DNA of 64,000 nucleotides from Bacteroidota bacterium. Lineage in GTDB: Bacteria; Bacteroidota; Bacteroidia; 2-12-FULL-35-15. The translations under genes were made by a program, and so were the position numbers. Below, in pieces: positions 37,626 to 46,627 of the stretch; the stretch's first letter is position 1; the number at the start of each line of letters is the position of its first letter. The notes under the pieces were generated by a model. The model was not told the DNA's origin. It saw nothing but the letters and a program-made list of their open reading frames with translations, and made no database searches. The stretch spans positions 95,844 to 159,843 of the forward strand of contig JAOQAG010000050.1 of the NCBI GenBank assembly GCA_025963715.1, in the 5' to 3' direction.

Positions 37626-38270
37626 TTAGTGGATAAATCCGCTCCCAAATTCACTGGAGAATCCCGAAAATCCCGAACCGTACATTGGTGTAAAAATATT
37701 GTTAGCAGCGCTGGGTGTACCGGTATTGTTATAATACGTTTGCTGCCCTTGCGAAATAGTTGCTTTAAAACCAATAGAAGAATGCTCCGATACTTTGTAT
37801 TCCATGCCTATGGAAGCCGCTTTGTAGTTATCTTTTGGCTGTTTGCTCAGCGAATTTACATCCGTCATTACCGCGCCGGATAAGATCAATCGTGGATTTA
37901 ATTTATAATCGCCGCCCACATACACCAAATTTCCGGAAAGATTGCGGTTGGAAAAGTTAAACAAACCTTCGTTCCTGTTCATGAAAAAAGCAGTATTCGG
38001 TGTCATGGTGTAATGCATCATCCCGAAATTCAACCTGAATTTATTGGTCAGCTGGTAATTCAATTGAGGAGCAATAAAGGTGGTAACGCCTGTGGTTTTG
38101 CTTCCGCTTAAAAAGCTTACACCCGTTCCGGCACTGATAGAAGCACTTACACGATCCCTGGATAATAATTTAGGTTTTGCAGGCGAACCGTAATAATCAT
38201 CAGAATTAGTTTGAGCAAAACCGGCAACAGATGCCGATACTAACAAAAGGAATGTATATACTTTTTTCAT
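37626..38270 (-). CDS. Hypothetical secreted, probably outer-membrane beta-strand protein
   Basis: 214 residues with a signal peptide (1-19, ...SVAGFAQ). After a short polar stretch (NSDDYYGSPAKPKLLSRD) the sequence alternates hydrophobic and polar residues (SASISAGTGVSFL, NFGMMHYTMTP, GNLVYVGGDYKL), as in small outer-membrane barrels. It ends in a Gly/Ser/Phe-rich tail. No family recognised. The start context is unremarkable. Confidence 0.75.
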   Translation of the reverse strand: MKKVYTFLLLVSASVAGFAQTNSDDYYGSPAKPKLLSRDRVSASISAGTGVSFLSGSKTTGVTTFIAPQLNYQLTNKFRLNFGMMHYTMTPNTAFFMNRNEGLFNFSNRNLSGNLVYVGGDYKLNPRLILSGAVMTDVNSLSKQPKDNYKAASIGMEYKVSEHSSIGFKATISQGQQTYYNNTGTPSAANNIFTPMYGSGFSGFSSEFGSGFIH

Positions 38271-38349
38271 GGCTCCAAAAATTGTTTATCAAAAATAAGT
38301 ATAAAAATCAATAAATAAAATACTTTTGTAAAGTTTAACAAATTAAGCC

Positions 38350-38440
38350 TGGAGCCATAGATTCACAGATCTTAAATGATTTACATCTCTTAAAGATCTG
38401 TGTAATGAAAATTTACTTTTTAATCCGTGAATCGGTGGCT
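38350..38440. repeat. GATTCACAGATCTT hairpin repeat
   Basis: AGCCATAGATTCACAGATCTT and AATCCGTGAATCGGTGGCT are inverted arms of the same family as at 32858 and 51634, with AAAGATCTGTGTAAT in the middle. It lies just upstream of the RRM gene. Confidence 0.65.
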
Positions 38441-38457
38441 AAATACGCAATTGCACT

Positions 38458-38706
38458 ATGAAATTATTTGTAAAAAATCTCGACAAGGATATTAACGAAA
38501 TGCAGCTGGAAGGGCTGTTTGCGCAGTATGGAAAAGTAGTTTCCACAAAAATCGTTTATGACACCATTACCTGGGAATCCAAAGGATTTGCTTTCATGGA
38601 AATGTCGAAAAAGGAAGAGGGTGAAAAAGCGATCGAAGCGCTGCATGGCAAAGAGATCCGCGGTAAAGCGCTGATCGTGCAGGAAGCGGAAGAGCGCCGC
38701 CGGTAA
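38458..38706 (+). CDS. Small RRM-type RNA-binding protein
   Basis: 82 residues consisting of a single RNA recognition motif: RNP2 KLFVKNL at the start, and RNP1 SKGFAFMEM near residues 41-49. Its length and short Arg tail (EAEERRR) match the small bacterial RRM proteins (cyanobacterial Rbp-like) that bind RNA, often in cold or stress conditions. The acetyltransferase gene begins 11 bp downstream. Confidence 0.92.
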   Translation: MKLFVKNLDKDINEMQLEGLFAQYGKVVSTKIVYDTITWESKGFAFMEMSKKEEGEKAIEALHGKEIRGKALIVQEAEERRR

Positions 38707-38717
38707 ATCAAACACGT

Positions 38718-39260
38718 ATGGAATTTGAAATACTTACAACGGAAAGGTTGATTTTAAAAAAATTAACACCAGAAGGGTTCAGCTATTTGTTTGAAAATTA
38801 TTCCGACGACGAAATTAAAAAGCAGCTTGGGTTGACAACTGAAGAGGACCTTGTTAAAGAAAAGGCGAAATTACAGGGAGGTTATACAACTTATGACAAA
38901 ACGATTTTGGCTTTTCTGCTGGTGTTAAAAAGCAATAATGAAACCATTGGAAGATGTGGGTATCACAATTGGTACAGAGATCATCACAAAGCAGAAATAG
39001 GATATGCTTTAAATAAAGAGGAGCATAAAAGAAAAGGCTATATGAGTGAATCTCTTAAAACAATTCTTGAACATGGTTTCAATTCTATGAATTTAAATAG
39101 AATAGAAGCATGTATTTCCCCTGCAAATAGTGCATCCCAAAATCTCATTAAAAAATACGGTTTTACCCAGGAAGGGTATTTAAGACAGCATTTTGTCAGA
39201 AATGGTGAAGTACAGGATTCCCTGATTTTCTCTTTACTAAAAGAAGAATATGTCTACTAA
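38718..39260 (+). CDS. GNAT-family N-acetyltransferase, RimJ/RimL type
   Basis: 180 residues. It opens with ILTTERLILKKLTPEGFSYL, as in RimJ/RimL, and has the acetyl-CoA pyrophosphate-binding segment ALNKEEHKRKGYMSESLKTI. Strand motif NRIEACISPANSASQNLIKKYGF is typical of the subfamily, followed by YLRQHFVRNGEVQDSLIFSLL. It probably acetylates a protein N-terminus or small amine; the substrate is unknown. Confidence 0.9.
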   Translation: MEFEILTTERLILKKLTPEGFSYLFENYSDDEIKKQLGLTTEEDLVKEKAKLQGGYTTYDKTILAFLLVLKSNNETIGRCGYHNWYRDHHKAEIGYALNKEEHKRKGYMSESLKTILEHGFNSMNLNRIEACISPANSASQNLIKKYGFTQEGYLRQHFVRNGEVQDSLIFSLLKEEYVY

Positions 39261-39780
39261 ATACCAATTTGTACCAATGTACTAATTCTGTGTGATGGGA
39301 CGCAGATGAGGCGGATTAAGAAACAGGTGTGTAATGGGTTTACAGGTTCATAATATTATTATTCGCTATCTTGATTGAAGCCTTCAATTGACAGATCCCG
39401 GGTCAGGCCCGGGATGACAGGATGAGGGAAGATCGACCCTCATAAGTAAATTCCGTACAGTACCATGCAGTAACACATACAGATTCGTAACAACTAGAAT
39501 GACTATTTCCCGACTCCGCTTGAAATGACAATTTGTGTGCACGTTCATAAATGTCATTTCGAGCGGAGTCGGGAAACGGCTTAACAGAAGCAATTGTGCA
39601 GCATTTACCACACACAGATTAGTATATTGGTACAAATTGGTATTTAGTAGATACACAGATTCGTAGTATCGTTCCTGTTCCTGCCCGAATCGTTCAGGCG
39701 GGCGTTATCTGTACTAGTTTTAAACAATTCCATCAATCTATCCACAATTCTACCTGCAATCATTTTTATTTTAAAATTGA
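39261..39780. repeat. Intergenic repeat island
   Basis: No gene is seen. From left: TACCAATTTGTACCAATGTA (39264-39283); a half GATCCCGGGTCAGGCCCGGG palindrome (39393-39417); the CTCCGCTTGAAATGAC/GTCATTTCGAGCGGAG hairpin (39515-39572); ACAGATTAGTATATTGGTAC with GGTATTTAGTAG (39611-39650); and a 46-bp block at 39669-39714 inverted relative to 21504-21549 with one mismatch. Confidence 0.8.
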
Positions 39781-40995
39781 ATGTGCACTTTTGTGCCTTT
39801 AATTTTTTATGCTTTGAAATATTTTCTCTACTTCTCTATTTTTATATTGTTGTTTGCTTGTGGTGCAACACAAACCAACACCGAAACAGGATCTCAGCCG
39901 CCGCCGCTCAGCCGGGACAGCGTTAACAAGATCCTGCTGAAGATCCACGCCAAAGAAAAAGCGTACAGTATTGATACACTTTTTAAAAACAAAGTAAAAA
40001 ATGCCGGTTTCAACGGGTGTGTGCTTGTGGCACAAGCGGGACAGATCATCTACGAAAAAGCATTCGGATATGCCAATTTTAAATCGAAGGATTCATTGTA
40101 TATAAATTCTGCATTTCAGTTGGCATCCGCTTCAAAAACCCTTACTTCCGCGGCGATCCTGTTATTGAAAGATCGTGGCAAATTAAAATTAACGGACCTG
40201 GTGCAAACCTATCTGCCGGAATTTCCGTATCCGCAGGTAACCATTAAAATGCTGCTTACGCACCGTTCGGGCCTGAGCAATTACATTTATTTTTGCGAGC
40301 CATTTTGCGAAAAACCAAATATGTATAAAGGCGGAATCTTTGATAACAGGGCGATGTACGAGATCATCAAAACTTCCAAACCGGATGTGTATGCACAGCC
40401 CGACAAAAAATTTGAATACTGCAATACCAATTACGCTTTGCTGGCGCTGATCGTTGAAAAAGCATCGGGAATGTCTTTTCCGGAGTTTATGGAAACAGCT
40501 ATTTTTAAACCGCTGGGCATGAACAATACCTGGATCCATGATCCGAAAACGGATGCAACTCACAAGAACAAAACCATCGGTTACAACGGTACGGGCAAAG
40601 TAGAAGAAGATACGTATGCCGATGATGTGATCGGTGATAAAGGCGTATACTCCACCGTAGAAGATCTGTTCAAATGGGACCAGGCGCTGTATTCCGAGCA
40701 ATTGCTGAAAAAAGAAACTATCGATGAGGCATTCAAAGGTTATAGCAACGAGCACAAAGGCAAGCGCAATTACGGCTACGGCTGGCGGATGATCGACGAT
40801 GGTAAAAATCCGAAGATCATTTATCACAACGGCTGGTGGCATGGTTATAACAGCCTGTTTTTGCGCCGTCCGGATGATAAAACCACCATTATTGTACTCT
40901 CGAACAAATACAACCGCACCACTTACCAGATGCAGGGCGTACTTTCTATTCTGAGCGGTACTTCCGACGGTAGCGAAATGGAAGGCGAGGAGTAG
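39781..40995 (+). CDS. Serine hydrolase, class C beta-lactamase/D-alanyl-D-alanine peptidase family, lipoprotein
   Basis: 404 residues. The hydrophobic N-terminus ends in a lipobox (LLFACGAT). The beta-lactamase fold has the SxxK motif in LASASKTLTSAAILL, the YxN motif in FEYCNTNYALL, and a later HNGWWHGYNSLF in place of KTG. This is the Pfam Beta-lactamase family of esterases and peptidases rather than a proven antibiotic-degrading enzyme. It would act in the periplasm on ester or D-peptide substrates. Confidence 0.9.
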   Translation: MCTFVPLIFYALKYFLYFSIFILLFACGATQTNTETGSQPPPLSRDSVNKILLKIHAKEKAYSIDTLFKNKVKNAGFNGCVLVAQAGQIIYEKAFGYANFKSKDSLYINSAFQLASASKTLTSAAILLLKDRGKLKLTDLVQTYLPEFPYPQVTIKMLLTHRSGLSNYIYFCEPFCEKPNMYKGGIFDNRAMYEIIKTSKPDVYAQPDKKFEYCNTNYALLALIVEKASGMSFPEFMETAIFKPLGMNNTWIHDPKTDATHKNKTIGYNGTGKVEEDTYADDVIGDKGVYSTVEDLFKWDQALYSEQLLKKETIDEAFKGYSNEHKGKRNYGYGWRMIDDGKNPKIIYHNGWWHGYNSLFLRRPDDKTTIIVLSNKYNRTTYQMQGVLSILSGTSDGSEMEGEE

Positions 40996-41277
40996 CGCGG
41001 GCATTTTAATTCAGGCGAGGGGGTCCCACCCGTGACTTTTTATTTAATGGCATCCTGCCATTGGGTTTTCAGGAATTTAAATCACATAAAAAATACATAA
41101 GCCATTGCTTAAATGATCATTTCTTTCTTTTTACACAGGAATCTTATTTAGTTTATATTTGCATTTTGCAAACCATCGAATTATAGGTTCCAGTTATCGA
41201 AAATTGTTTGGTCAGGCACAAACTTTTATAAAAATTTGCAGCGTAATCAATTTCAAACAACTAAAACAACAATAACT

Positions 41278-42132
41278 ATGAAAAAATTATTTTATTTAAT
41301 CGTGTTCCTGCCATTTGCTTTTGGCTGCGGAAATGGAAACAAAGAAGGTGTATTGTCGGCTGAAGACAGCTTAAGAGCCGTTAGCGGCGGACAATCAGTC
41401 AGGATTCACAACCAGGATTCGGCGCTGCAATCGTTCATCACCGGTTTTAACGAAATCCAGGATAACCTGGACGTGATCAAAGACAAAGAAAAAATTGTTA
41501 CCGAAAACAGTAAAGATCCGGAGACCCGTAAATCAAAACAGGAACAGATCGTTGCTGATATCCAGTCGATGTACGATGCGATGAATAAAAACAAACAGCG
41601 TTTGGCTTCGATGAAAAATAAATTGAAAGATTCAAACAACAAAAACGCAGAGCTTGAAAAATTCATTACCCGTTTAACTGCGGATATTGAGCAAAAAGAT
41701 GCGGAGATCACTGGCCTGAAAGATCAATTGGAAAAACTGAACGTAGCAATGACCAACCTGAACACCAACTACCAGGAAGAAGTGCAGGCATCGCAGGTGA
41801 AAACGGAAAAACTGAACACGGCGTATTATGCATTCGGCACTAAAAAAGAGCTGATCAAAAATAATGTATTGACAAAAGAAGGTGGTTTCTTAGGCTTAGG
41901 TAAATCAGAAAAAATGAAAGCTGATTTTAATAAGGATTATTTCACGAAGATCGATGCTTCTTCTGTAAATGTGATCCCTTTGGGCGCTAAAAAAGCGACA
42001 TTGGTTACCACACATCCTGCAGGTTCTTACAAAATTGAAGGTGCAGATGGCAAAGCAGAGCGTTTGGTAATTACCAATGCAGAAGATTTCTGGAGCGCAT
42101 CCAAATATTTGGTTGTTGTGATCGAGCAATAA
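41278..42132 (+). CDS. Coiled-coil lipoprotein
   Basis: 284 residues from the ATG at 41278, chosen because it starts a clean lipoprotein signal (MKKLFYLIVFLPFAFGCGNG). The middle (about 75-175) is a long coiled coil with heptads (MKNKLKDSNNKNAELEKF, AEITGLKDQLEKLN). The C-terminal part has KKELIKNNVLTKEGGFLGLG. Similar coiled-coil lipoproteins occur in Bacteroidota without known function. A -7-like TATATTTG is at 41154. A terminator follows. Confidence 0.8.
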   Translation: MKKLFYLIVFLPFAFGCGNGNKEGVLSAEDSLRAVSGGQSVRIHNQDSALQSFITGFNEIQDNLDVIKDKEKIVTENSKDPETRKSKQEQIVADIQSMYDAMNKNKQRLASMKNKLKDSNNKNAELEKFITRLTADIEQKDAEITGLKDQLEKLNVAMTNLNTNYQEEVQASQVKTEKLNTAYYAFGTKKELIKNNVLTKEGGFLGLGKSEKMKADFNKDYFTKIDASSVNVIPLGAKKATLVTTHPAGSYKIEGADGKAERLVITNAEDFWSASKYLVVVIEQ

Positions 42133-42157
42133 TCACACACACCAATCCATTTTTTTA

Positions 42158-42188
42158 GAAGCCCCGTTTTTACAACGGGGCTTTTTTA
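42158..42188 (+). terminator. Rho-independent terminator after the coiled-coil lipoprotein
   Basis: Stem AAGCCCCGTT/AACGGGGCTT, loop TTTAC, then TTTTTT. Confidence 0.92.
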
Positions 42189-42201
42189 TTTACTTTGCAG
42201 C

Positions 42202-42858
42202 ATGAAACAAAAAAACATCATCATCCCCAAAACCGCGCGTTACTTTACATTGGGTGAAGTATCCGGGCAAACCGAAACCATTTGGTTTGTTTGCCACGGT
42301 TACGGGCAGCTGGCGAATTATTTCATTCAGAATTTTCATGCGCTTGATCTTACAAAAAATCTGGTAATTGCTCCGGAAGGACTGCACCGCTTTTACTGGG
42401 AAAAATTTTCGGGAAGGGTAGTGGCCAGCTGGATGACCAAAGAAGATCGGAACGAGGACATTACCGATTATGTAAATTATTTGGATGCCGTTTACACGGA
42501 AGTACTTTCGGAATTAAAAGATAAAAAAGTGAAAATAAATGTGTTGGGTTTTTCGCAGGGAACAGCAACGGTTTGCCGCTGGCTTGCGAATGGTAAATCA
42601 ACTGCGGATGTATTACTGCTATGGGCTGGCGCTTTTCCGGCAGATCTGGATTTTGGCTTAAGCAAAACAATTTTTGATCGCTTAAAAACAGTTATGATCG
42701 TAGGCGATGCCGACGAATTTATCACTGAAGAAGAAGTAAAAAAACAACAGGAATTTTTGGATCAGCACCGGGTAAAATATGAGCTGATCCGCTTTCATGG
42801 TAAACATGAGATCCCGGAAGAAACATTGATGAAAATAAGTTTGGAATTGGAAGGGTAA
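42202..42858 (+). CDS. Alpha/beta hydrolase, carboxylesterase/phospholipase type
   Basis: 218 residues with no signal peptide. It has the nucleophile elbow LGFSQGTATVCRW, the acid in GDADEFI and the histidine in RFHGKHEIPEE. The oxyanion region is FVCHGYGQLANYF. It is a cytosolic serine esterase of the phospholipase/carboxylesterase group; the substrate is unknown. The ATG follows a TACTTTG -7-like box by only 4 bases, similar to topB. Confidence 0.88.
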   Translation: MKQKNIIIPKTARYFTLGEVSGQTETIWFVCHGYGQLANYFIQNFHALDLTKNLVIAPEGLHRFYWEKFSGRVVASWMTKEDRNEDITDYVNYLDAVYTEVLSELKDKKVKINVLGFSQGTATVCRWLANGKSTADVLLLWAGAFPADLDFGLSKTIFDRLKTVMIVGDADEFITEEEVKKQQEFLDQHRVKYELIRFHGKHEIPEETLMKISLELEG

Positions 42859-43146
42859 TGTTTTTTTAGTAGCAATCTTCATTTTTGTGCGTCATCCCGG
42901 GCGCCGACCCGGGATCTCATGAATGCTTGCAGTATATTTTTAGTTCTTAATTAGGCAGATCCCGGGTCAGGCCCGGGATGACAATTGATTTTATAATCTA
43001 TTTCCAATTACACATTCATCACCTCCTGCCTTTTGTGACTTATGGGTTCAAAAAAATGCGTAGCATTTCACACAGTCTTTTGTATTCTTTTGTTTTCTTT
43101 TGTGGTTCAAAAATACACAGCACTCACACCGTTTTTTGTGTTAAGA
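42859..43146. repeat. Intergenic repeat pair: GTCATCCCGGG element and CTTTTGTGG arms
   Basis: Two TCATCCCGGGCGCCGACCCG/GATCCCGGGTCAGGCCCGGG-type palindromes in inverted orientation (42890-42982) form a family-1-like core without the terminal repeats. They are followed by TTCTTTTGTTTTCTTTTGTG (43085-43104) with ACACAGCACTCAC. No gene. Confidence 0.75.
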
Positions 43147-43557
43147 TCATAAAAATGTTTGCAGCCATTCGATCGCTTTTTTTTCATTCGTAAACATTTT
43201 TGTAGGGCGTGCCGGTTTATTAAAATGGATAAAGGCATTGGTCATTATTTTTTCGGCCAGCGACCGGGCAATGTATGCTGTTGCAGTAACATAGGGGTTG
43301 GAATCTTTTTTTGCAATAAACTCGCGTGCTTCGGCTGTAGGCGCCGAAAAATTATCGGACGATACCAGTGAAGGACGTTTTTGATCGCGGCACAATTCGC
43401 CGATACATTCAATGATCTCTTTTGTTTGTTCCACAGTGATCTCATCCATACTCCTGACTTTCACATGCACAATCCCTTCCTGCAATAACAGAACGGAAAA
43501 AAACGCGCGGTCAATTTGTGTTTCAGCCAGTTTTTGCATCCTTTCGGGATTATTCAA
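43147..43557 (-). CDS. STAS/SpoIIAA-like small protein (DUF7793-like)
   Basis: 136 residues, soluble. The pattern VHVKVRSMDEITVEQTKEIIECI, then RPSLVSSDNFSAPTAEAREFIAKKD and a final FTNEKKAIEWLQTFL, is that of small SpoIIAA/STAS-like proteins frequent in Bacteroidota. The last motif is almost diagnostic. Function unknown. Its start overlaps the preceding SRPBCC-GyrI gene by 8 bp. Confidence 0.75.
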   Translation of the reverse strand: MNNPERMQKLAETQIDRAFFSVLLLQEGIVHVKVRSMDEITVEQTKEIIECIGELCRDQKRPSLVSSDNFSAPTAEAREFIAKKDSNPYVTATAYIARSLAEKIMTNAFIHFNKPARPTKMFTNEKKAIEWLQTFL

Positions 43558-44557
43558 TTGGATAATATACTTCCGTCAGCCATTTTGCTGTATCCTTTTC
43601 CACCATTGGATCGGTTACATATACTTCCCAGGGCGAGCCGGTTATTTTTTTATGATGTTCGGTGATCCATTTATTAATAGTAGCATGCGCGCTGGCAGTA
43701 CCCATATACGGGCCGTAAAAATGTATGACCACTGCATTACCTGCCTGCTGCTTGTTTACATTCACCATTCCATCGCCTTTTACTTCCTTATCAATGGGAA
43801 TAGCGCATTCCATATCAATTTTATCGGCGGAAAAGCCGTGATAAAAAGCACATGCAGGGCCGGATTGTGTCAGCTTATTGGCAAGCATGAATTTTCCGAT
43901 TTTCTGGTAGCTGGCCGCGATGTCGGTCGCGATCGTTTTCATGTTCGTTCCCATGCGGTAAGAAGCCAGGATTTGTTCTTTTGTAACCGTTTCCTCCACG
44001 CCGGAAGTCACTTTTACACCTGATAATTTTACCAGCTCCGACTGTTTTTTCAATCCTGTCAGCGTTTTTTCAAAATCGGTTCCCAGGAATTTGTCCATCA
44101 TCAATCCCGGAAAAATACGCCCGAAAAATCCCATGTCCATGTTCATGTACGTGGTCACGTAAACGCCTTCTGTAGTGTCTTTAAATGTATAACCGCCGTG
44201 ACTTACAGGCATTCCGCCAAAATGCAGGTCAGTTAAAATACTCACATTAGGAGTGCTTTCCGTGATCATGATGCTTCCCGTCCCCACGTCTTTATTCTGG
44301 CTGGTCCATTTGTGTACCGCGCCTTTGCCTTTTTCAGGGCCTTCGTAGGTCGATTTCATATCAGGATCAATATTGTCCCAATACGACCAGCTGGTCCAGT
44401 TCTTAAAATTATTTACCTGCTCAAACACAAGTGCTGCAGGCGCATTGATCATAACAGAACGTTCTACCCGCACTTTCGACGGGATAAAGAAGGAGATCAG
44501 GCAATAAATAACAATTAAAATGAGTAGGGTGGTGCTAATGCGTTTCAGTAATTTCAT
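43550..44557 (-). CDS. SRPBCC domain plus GyrI-like effector-binding domain protein
   Basis: 335 residues. An N-terminal membrane helix (about 8-26) anchors a START/SRPBCC lipid-binding fold (VERSVMINAPAALVFEQVNNFKNWTSW, YEGPEKGKGAVHKW). The second half (from about 185) is a GyrI/AraC-C-type ligand-binding domain: IATDIAASYQKIGKFML, and AVVIHFYGPYMGTASAHATI. No DNA-binding domain. Probably binds a hydrophobic ligand at the membrane. It overlaps the STAS-like gene by 8 bp. Confidence 0.88.
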   Translation of the reverse strand: MKLLKRISTTLLILIVIYCLISFFIPSKVRVERSVMINAPAALVFEQVNNFKNWTSWSYWDNIDPDMKSTYEGPEKGKGAVHKWTSQNKDVGTGSIMITESTPNVSILTDLHFGGMPVSHGGYTFKDTTEGVYVTTYMNMDMGFFGRIFPGLMMDKFLGTDFEKTLTGLKKQSELVKLSGVKVTSGVEETVTKEQILASYRMGTNMKTIATDIAASYQKIGKFMLANKLTQSGPACAFYHGFSADKIDMECAIPIDKEVKGDGMVNVNKQQAGNAVVIHFYGPYMGTASAHATINKWITEHHKKITGSPWEVYVTDPMVEKDTAKWLTEVYYPIE

Positions 44558-44745
44558 AAAATATTAATCGTGATAGGTTAATTAATTTTGACCGGCAATA
44601 AAACAGGAGCAGAAATTTTGATAATTTATAAAATAAATCTGGTCTTGGTTATTTGTTAGTTGGTCGAAATTTTTTAATGCTTAGTAAGCACGAATATAGT
44701 TTTTTATATTTTAACTTCCAAGAGAATTCTAATGACAAAAAATGT

Positions 44746-44771
44746 ATGTATATACATTTAATGTACCTTTG
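44746..44771 (+). promoter_or_regulatory. Palindromic site next to the -7 element of the ABC exporter gene
   Basis: A perfect 12-bp palindrome ATGTATATACAT (44746-44757) lies 6 bases before TACCTTTG (44764-44771), a perfect TAnnTTTG -7 box. A repressor bound to the palindrome would cover the spacer. The position supports a start at 44796 rather than the in-frame ATG at 44742. Confidence 0.55.
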
Positions 44772-44795
44772 CAACAAAAAATCAGGATAAAAAAC

Positions 44796-46559
44796 ATGAA
44801 ATTACTTTTTAATTATTTGAAGAAATACCGTTGGCTGGTAGGATTAGCCTTGTTGCTGGCTGCAGTAAACCAGATCTTTTCTTTAATGGATCCTTATATT
44901 TTCCGGCTAATCCTGGATGGATATGTTACGGATCCTCACCACCAGACGAGCACACACGCAGCCTTAACAAAGGAGGTATACGTAAAAGGTGTAGTCTTCC
45001 TTATTTTGCTGTCAATGGGTGCGGCAATGGTATCAAGGATAGCAAAAAATTTCCAGGATTATGCTGTAAATGTGATCACACAGAAATTAGGCGCGCAGAT
45101 CTATTCGGATGGCTTGAAACATTCATTGAGATTGCCGTATAGCGTATTTGAAGATCAGCGAAGTGGCGAAACATTAGGGAAATTGCAGCAGGTAAGAACA
45201 GATGTGGAAAAACTCATCCTTGCATTTGTAAGCATTTTATTTACTTCCCTGGTGGGTGTTGTGTTTGTAATGGTCTACGCCATTACCATAAATTGGCTGA
45301 TCGCCGTACTTTACCTGGTGGCTGTCCCTTTGTTAGGATTTATTACTTCAACTTTAAGCAAACGCATTAAAACAGTACAGAAAAAAATTGTAAGTGAAAC
45401 CACAGCATTAGCAGGTTCTACCACTGAATCGTTGCGCAACATCGAATTGGTAAAAAGCCTTGGTTTGGTGGATCAGGAAGTAAATCGACTGAGCGGTATT
45501 ACTGTAAAAATTCTGGGACTTGAACTGAAAAAAATTCGATACGTTCGTAGTATTGGCTTTATTCAGGGCACATTGGTGAACTTGCTGCGCAGCTGCATCT
45601 TGTTTCTTTTACTGTATATCGGATATCAGAATGGAACGCTTACTGCGGGACAACTGGTTTCCCTGCAATTCTATTCCTTCTTTATTTTCGGGCCATTGCA
45701 GGAGCTTGGTAATATCATCAGCACTTATCGTGAAGCGGAAGTATCGCTTGATAATTTCAAAAATATTTTAAACACGCCGGTAGAAGAAAAACCATTACAT
45801 CCTGTGGCTGTAAAAGGGATCCAAACATTAGAGTTTAAAGATGTGGTATTCAAGCATCAAACCGCCAGTCACAATGCGCTGGATCATATTTCGTTTACAA
45901 CCAGCAAAGGCGAAACCATTGCTTTTGTCGGGCCTTCCGGTGCCGGTAAAACTACGCTGGTGAAATTACTGGTGGGATTGTATCATCCGCACGAAGGAGA
46001 GATTTTATACAACGGCACCAGTGGCCGCGCAATTGACCTGGATCAGTTGCGTACGCAGATCGGCTTTGTAACACAGGATACACAACTGTTTGCAGGAACC
46101 ATCAAAGAAAATTTATTGTTCGTTGCGCCCAATGCAACGGATGAGGAATGCCTGGATGTGTTGAATAAAGCGGCTTGCCAAACCTTGCTTGCCCGTGCCG
46201 ATAAAGGCATTGATACCATGATCGGTGAAGGCGGAGTAAAAGTATCCGGTGGCGAAAAACAACGCTTGTCCATTGCACGTGCATTGCTGCGCAAGCCTTC
46301 GTTACTGGTATTCGATGAAGCAACTTCTTCTCTTGATTCCTTAACGGAAGATGAGATCAGCAGAACGATCCGCGATTTGTCTACTAACCGCGAGCAGGTA
46401 ACCATCATCATTGCGCACAGGCTAAGCACCATCATGCACGCCGACAAGATCTTTGTGCTTGAAAAAGGACGCATCATCGAATATGGTAAGCATGAAGAAT
46501 TGCTGGAGCAAAAAGGATTGTATTTTGCTATGTGGCGTCAGCAGATCGGGGAGCGGTAG
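44796..46559 (+). CDS. ABC exporter, ATP-binding and permease half-transporter (MsbA-like)
   Basis: 587 residues from the ATG at 44796; an ATG at 44742 falls inside the promoter. It has six membrane helices in the first 320 residues and then a nucleotide-binding domain: Walker A FVGPSGAGKTTLVK, Q-loop FVTQDTQLFAG, signature VSGGEKQRLS, Walker B LLVFDEATSSLD and H-loop IIAHRLSTI. It would work as a homodimer exporting a lipid or drug. The palindrome in its promoter suggests repressor control. Confidence 0.93.
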   Translation: MKLLFNYLKKYRWLVGLALLLAAVNQIFSLMDPYIFRLILDGYVTDPHHQTSTHAALTKEVYVKGVVFLILLSMGAAMVSRIAKNFQDYAVNVITQKLGAQIYSDGLKHSLRLPYSVFEDQRSGETLGKLQQVRTDVEKLILAFVSILFTSLVGVVFVMVYAITINWLIAVLYLVAVPLLGFITSTLSKRIKTVQKKIVSETTALAGSTTESLRNIELVKSLGLVDQEVNRLSGITVKILGLELKKIRYVRSIGFIQGTLVNLLRSCILFLLLYIGYQNGTLTAGQLVSLQFYSFFIFGPLQELGNIISTYREAEVSLDNFKNILNTPVEEKPLHPVAVKGIQTLEFKDVVFKHQTASHNALDHISFTTSKGETIAFVGPSGAGKTTLVKLLVGLYHPHEGEILYNGTSGRAIDLDQLRTQIGFVTQDTQLFAGTIKENLLFVAPNATDEECLDVLNKAACQTLLARADKGIDTMIGEGGVKVSGGEKQRLSIARALLRKPSLLVFDEATSSLDSLTEDEISRTIRDLSTNREQVTIIIAHRLSTIMHADKIFVLEKGRIIEYGKHEELLEQKGLYFAMWRQQIGER

Positions 46560-46627
46560 ATTAGTCGTTAGTCTTTAGTAATTAGACTGTATGTGAGCGC
46601 GCTGTTAAATGGATGACATTTTTAATA

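Noticed and set aside
39781..40995. Annotation as an antibiotic-resistance beta-lactamase
   Set aside because: The SxxK and YxN motifs occur throughout this esterase/peptidase family; nothing points to beta-lactam hydrolysis.
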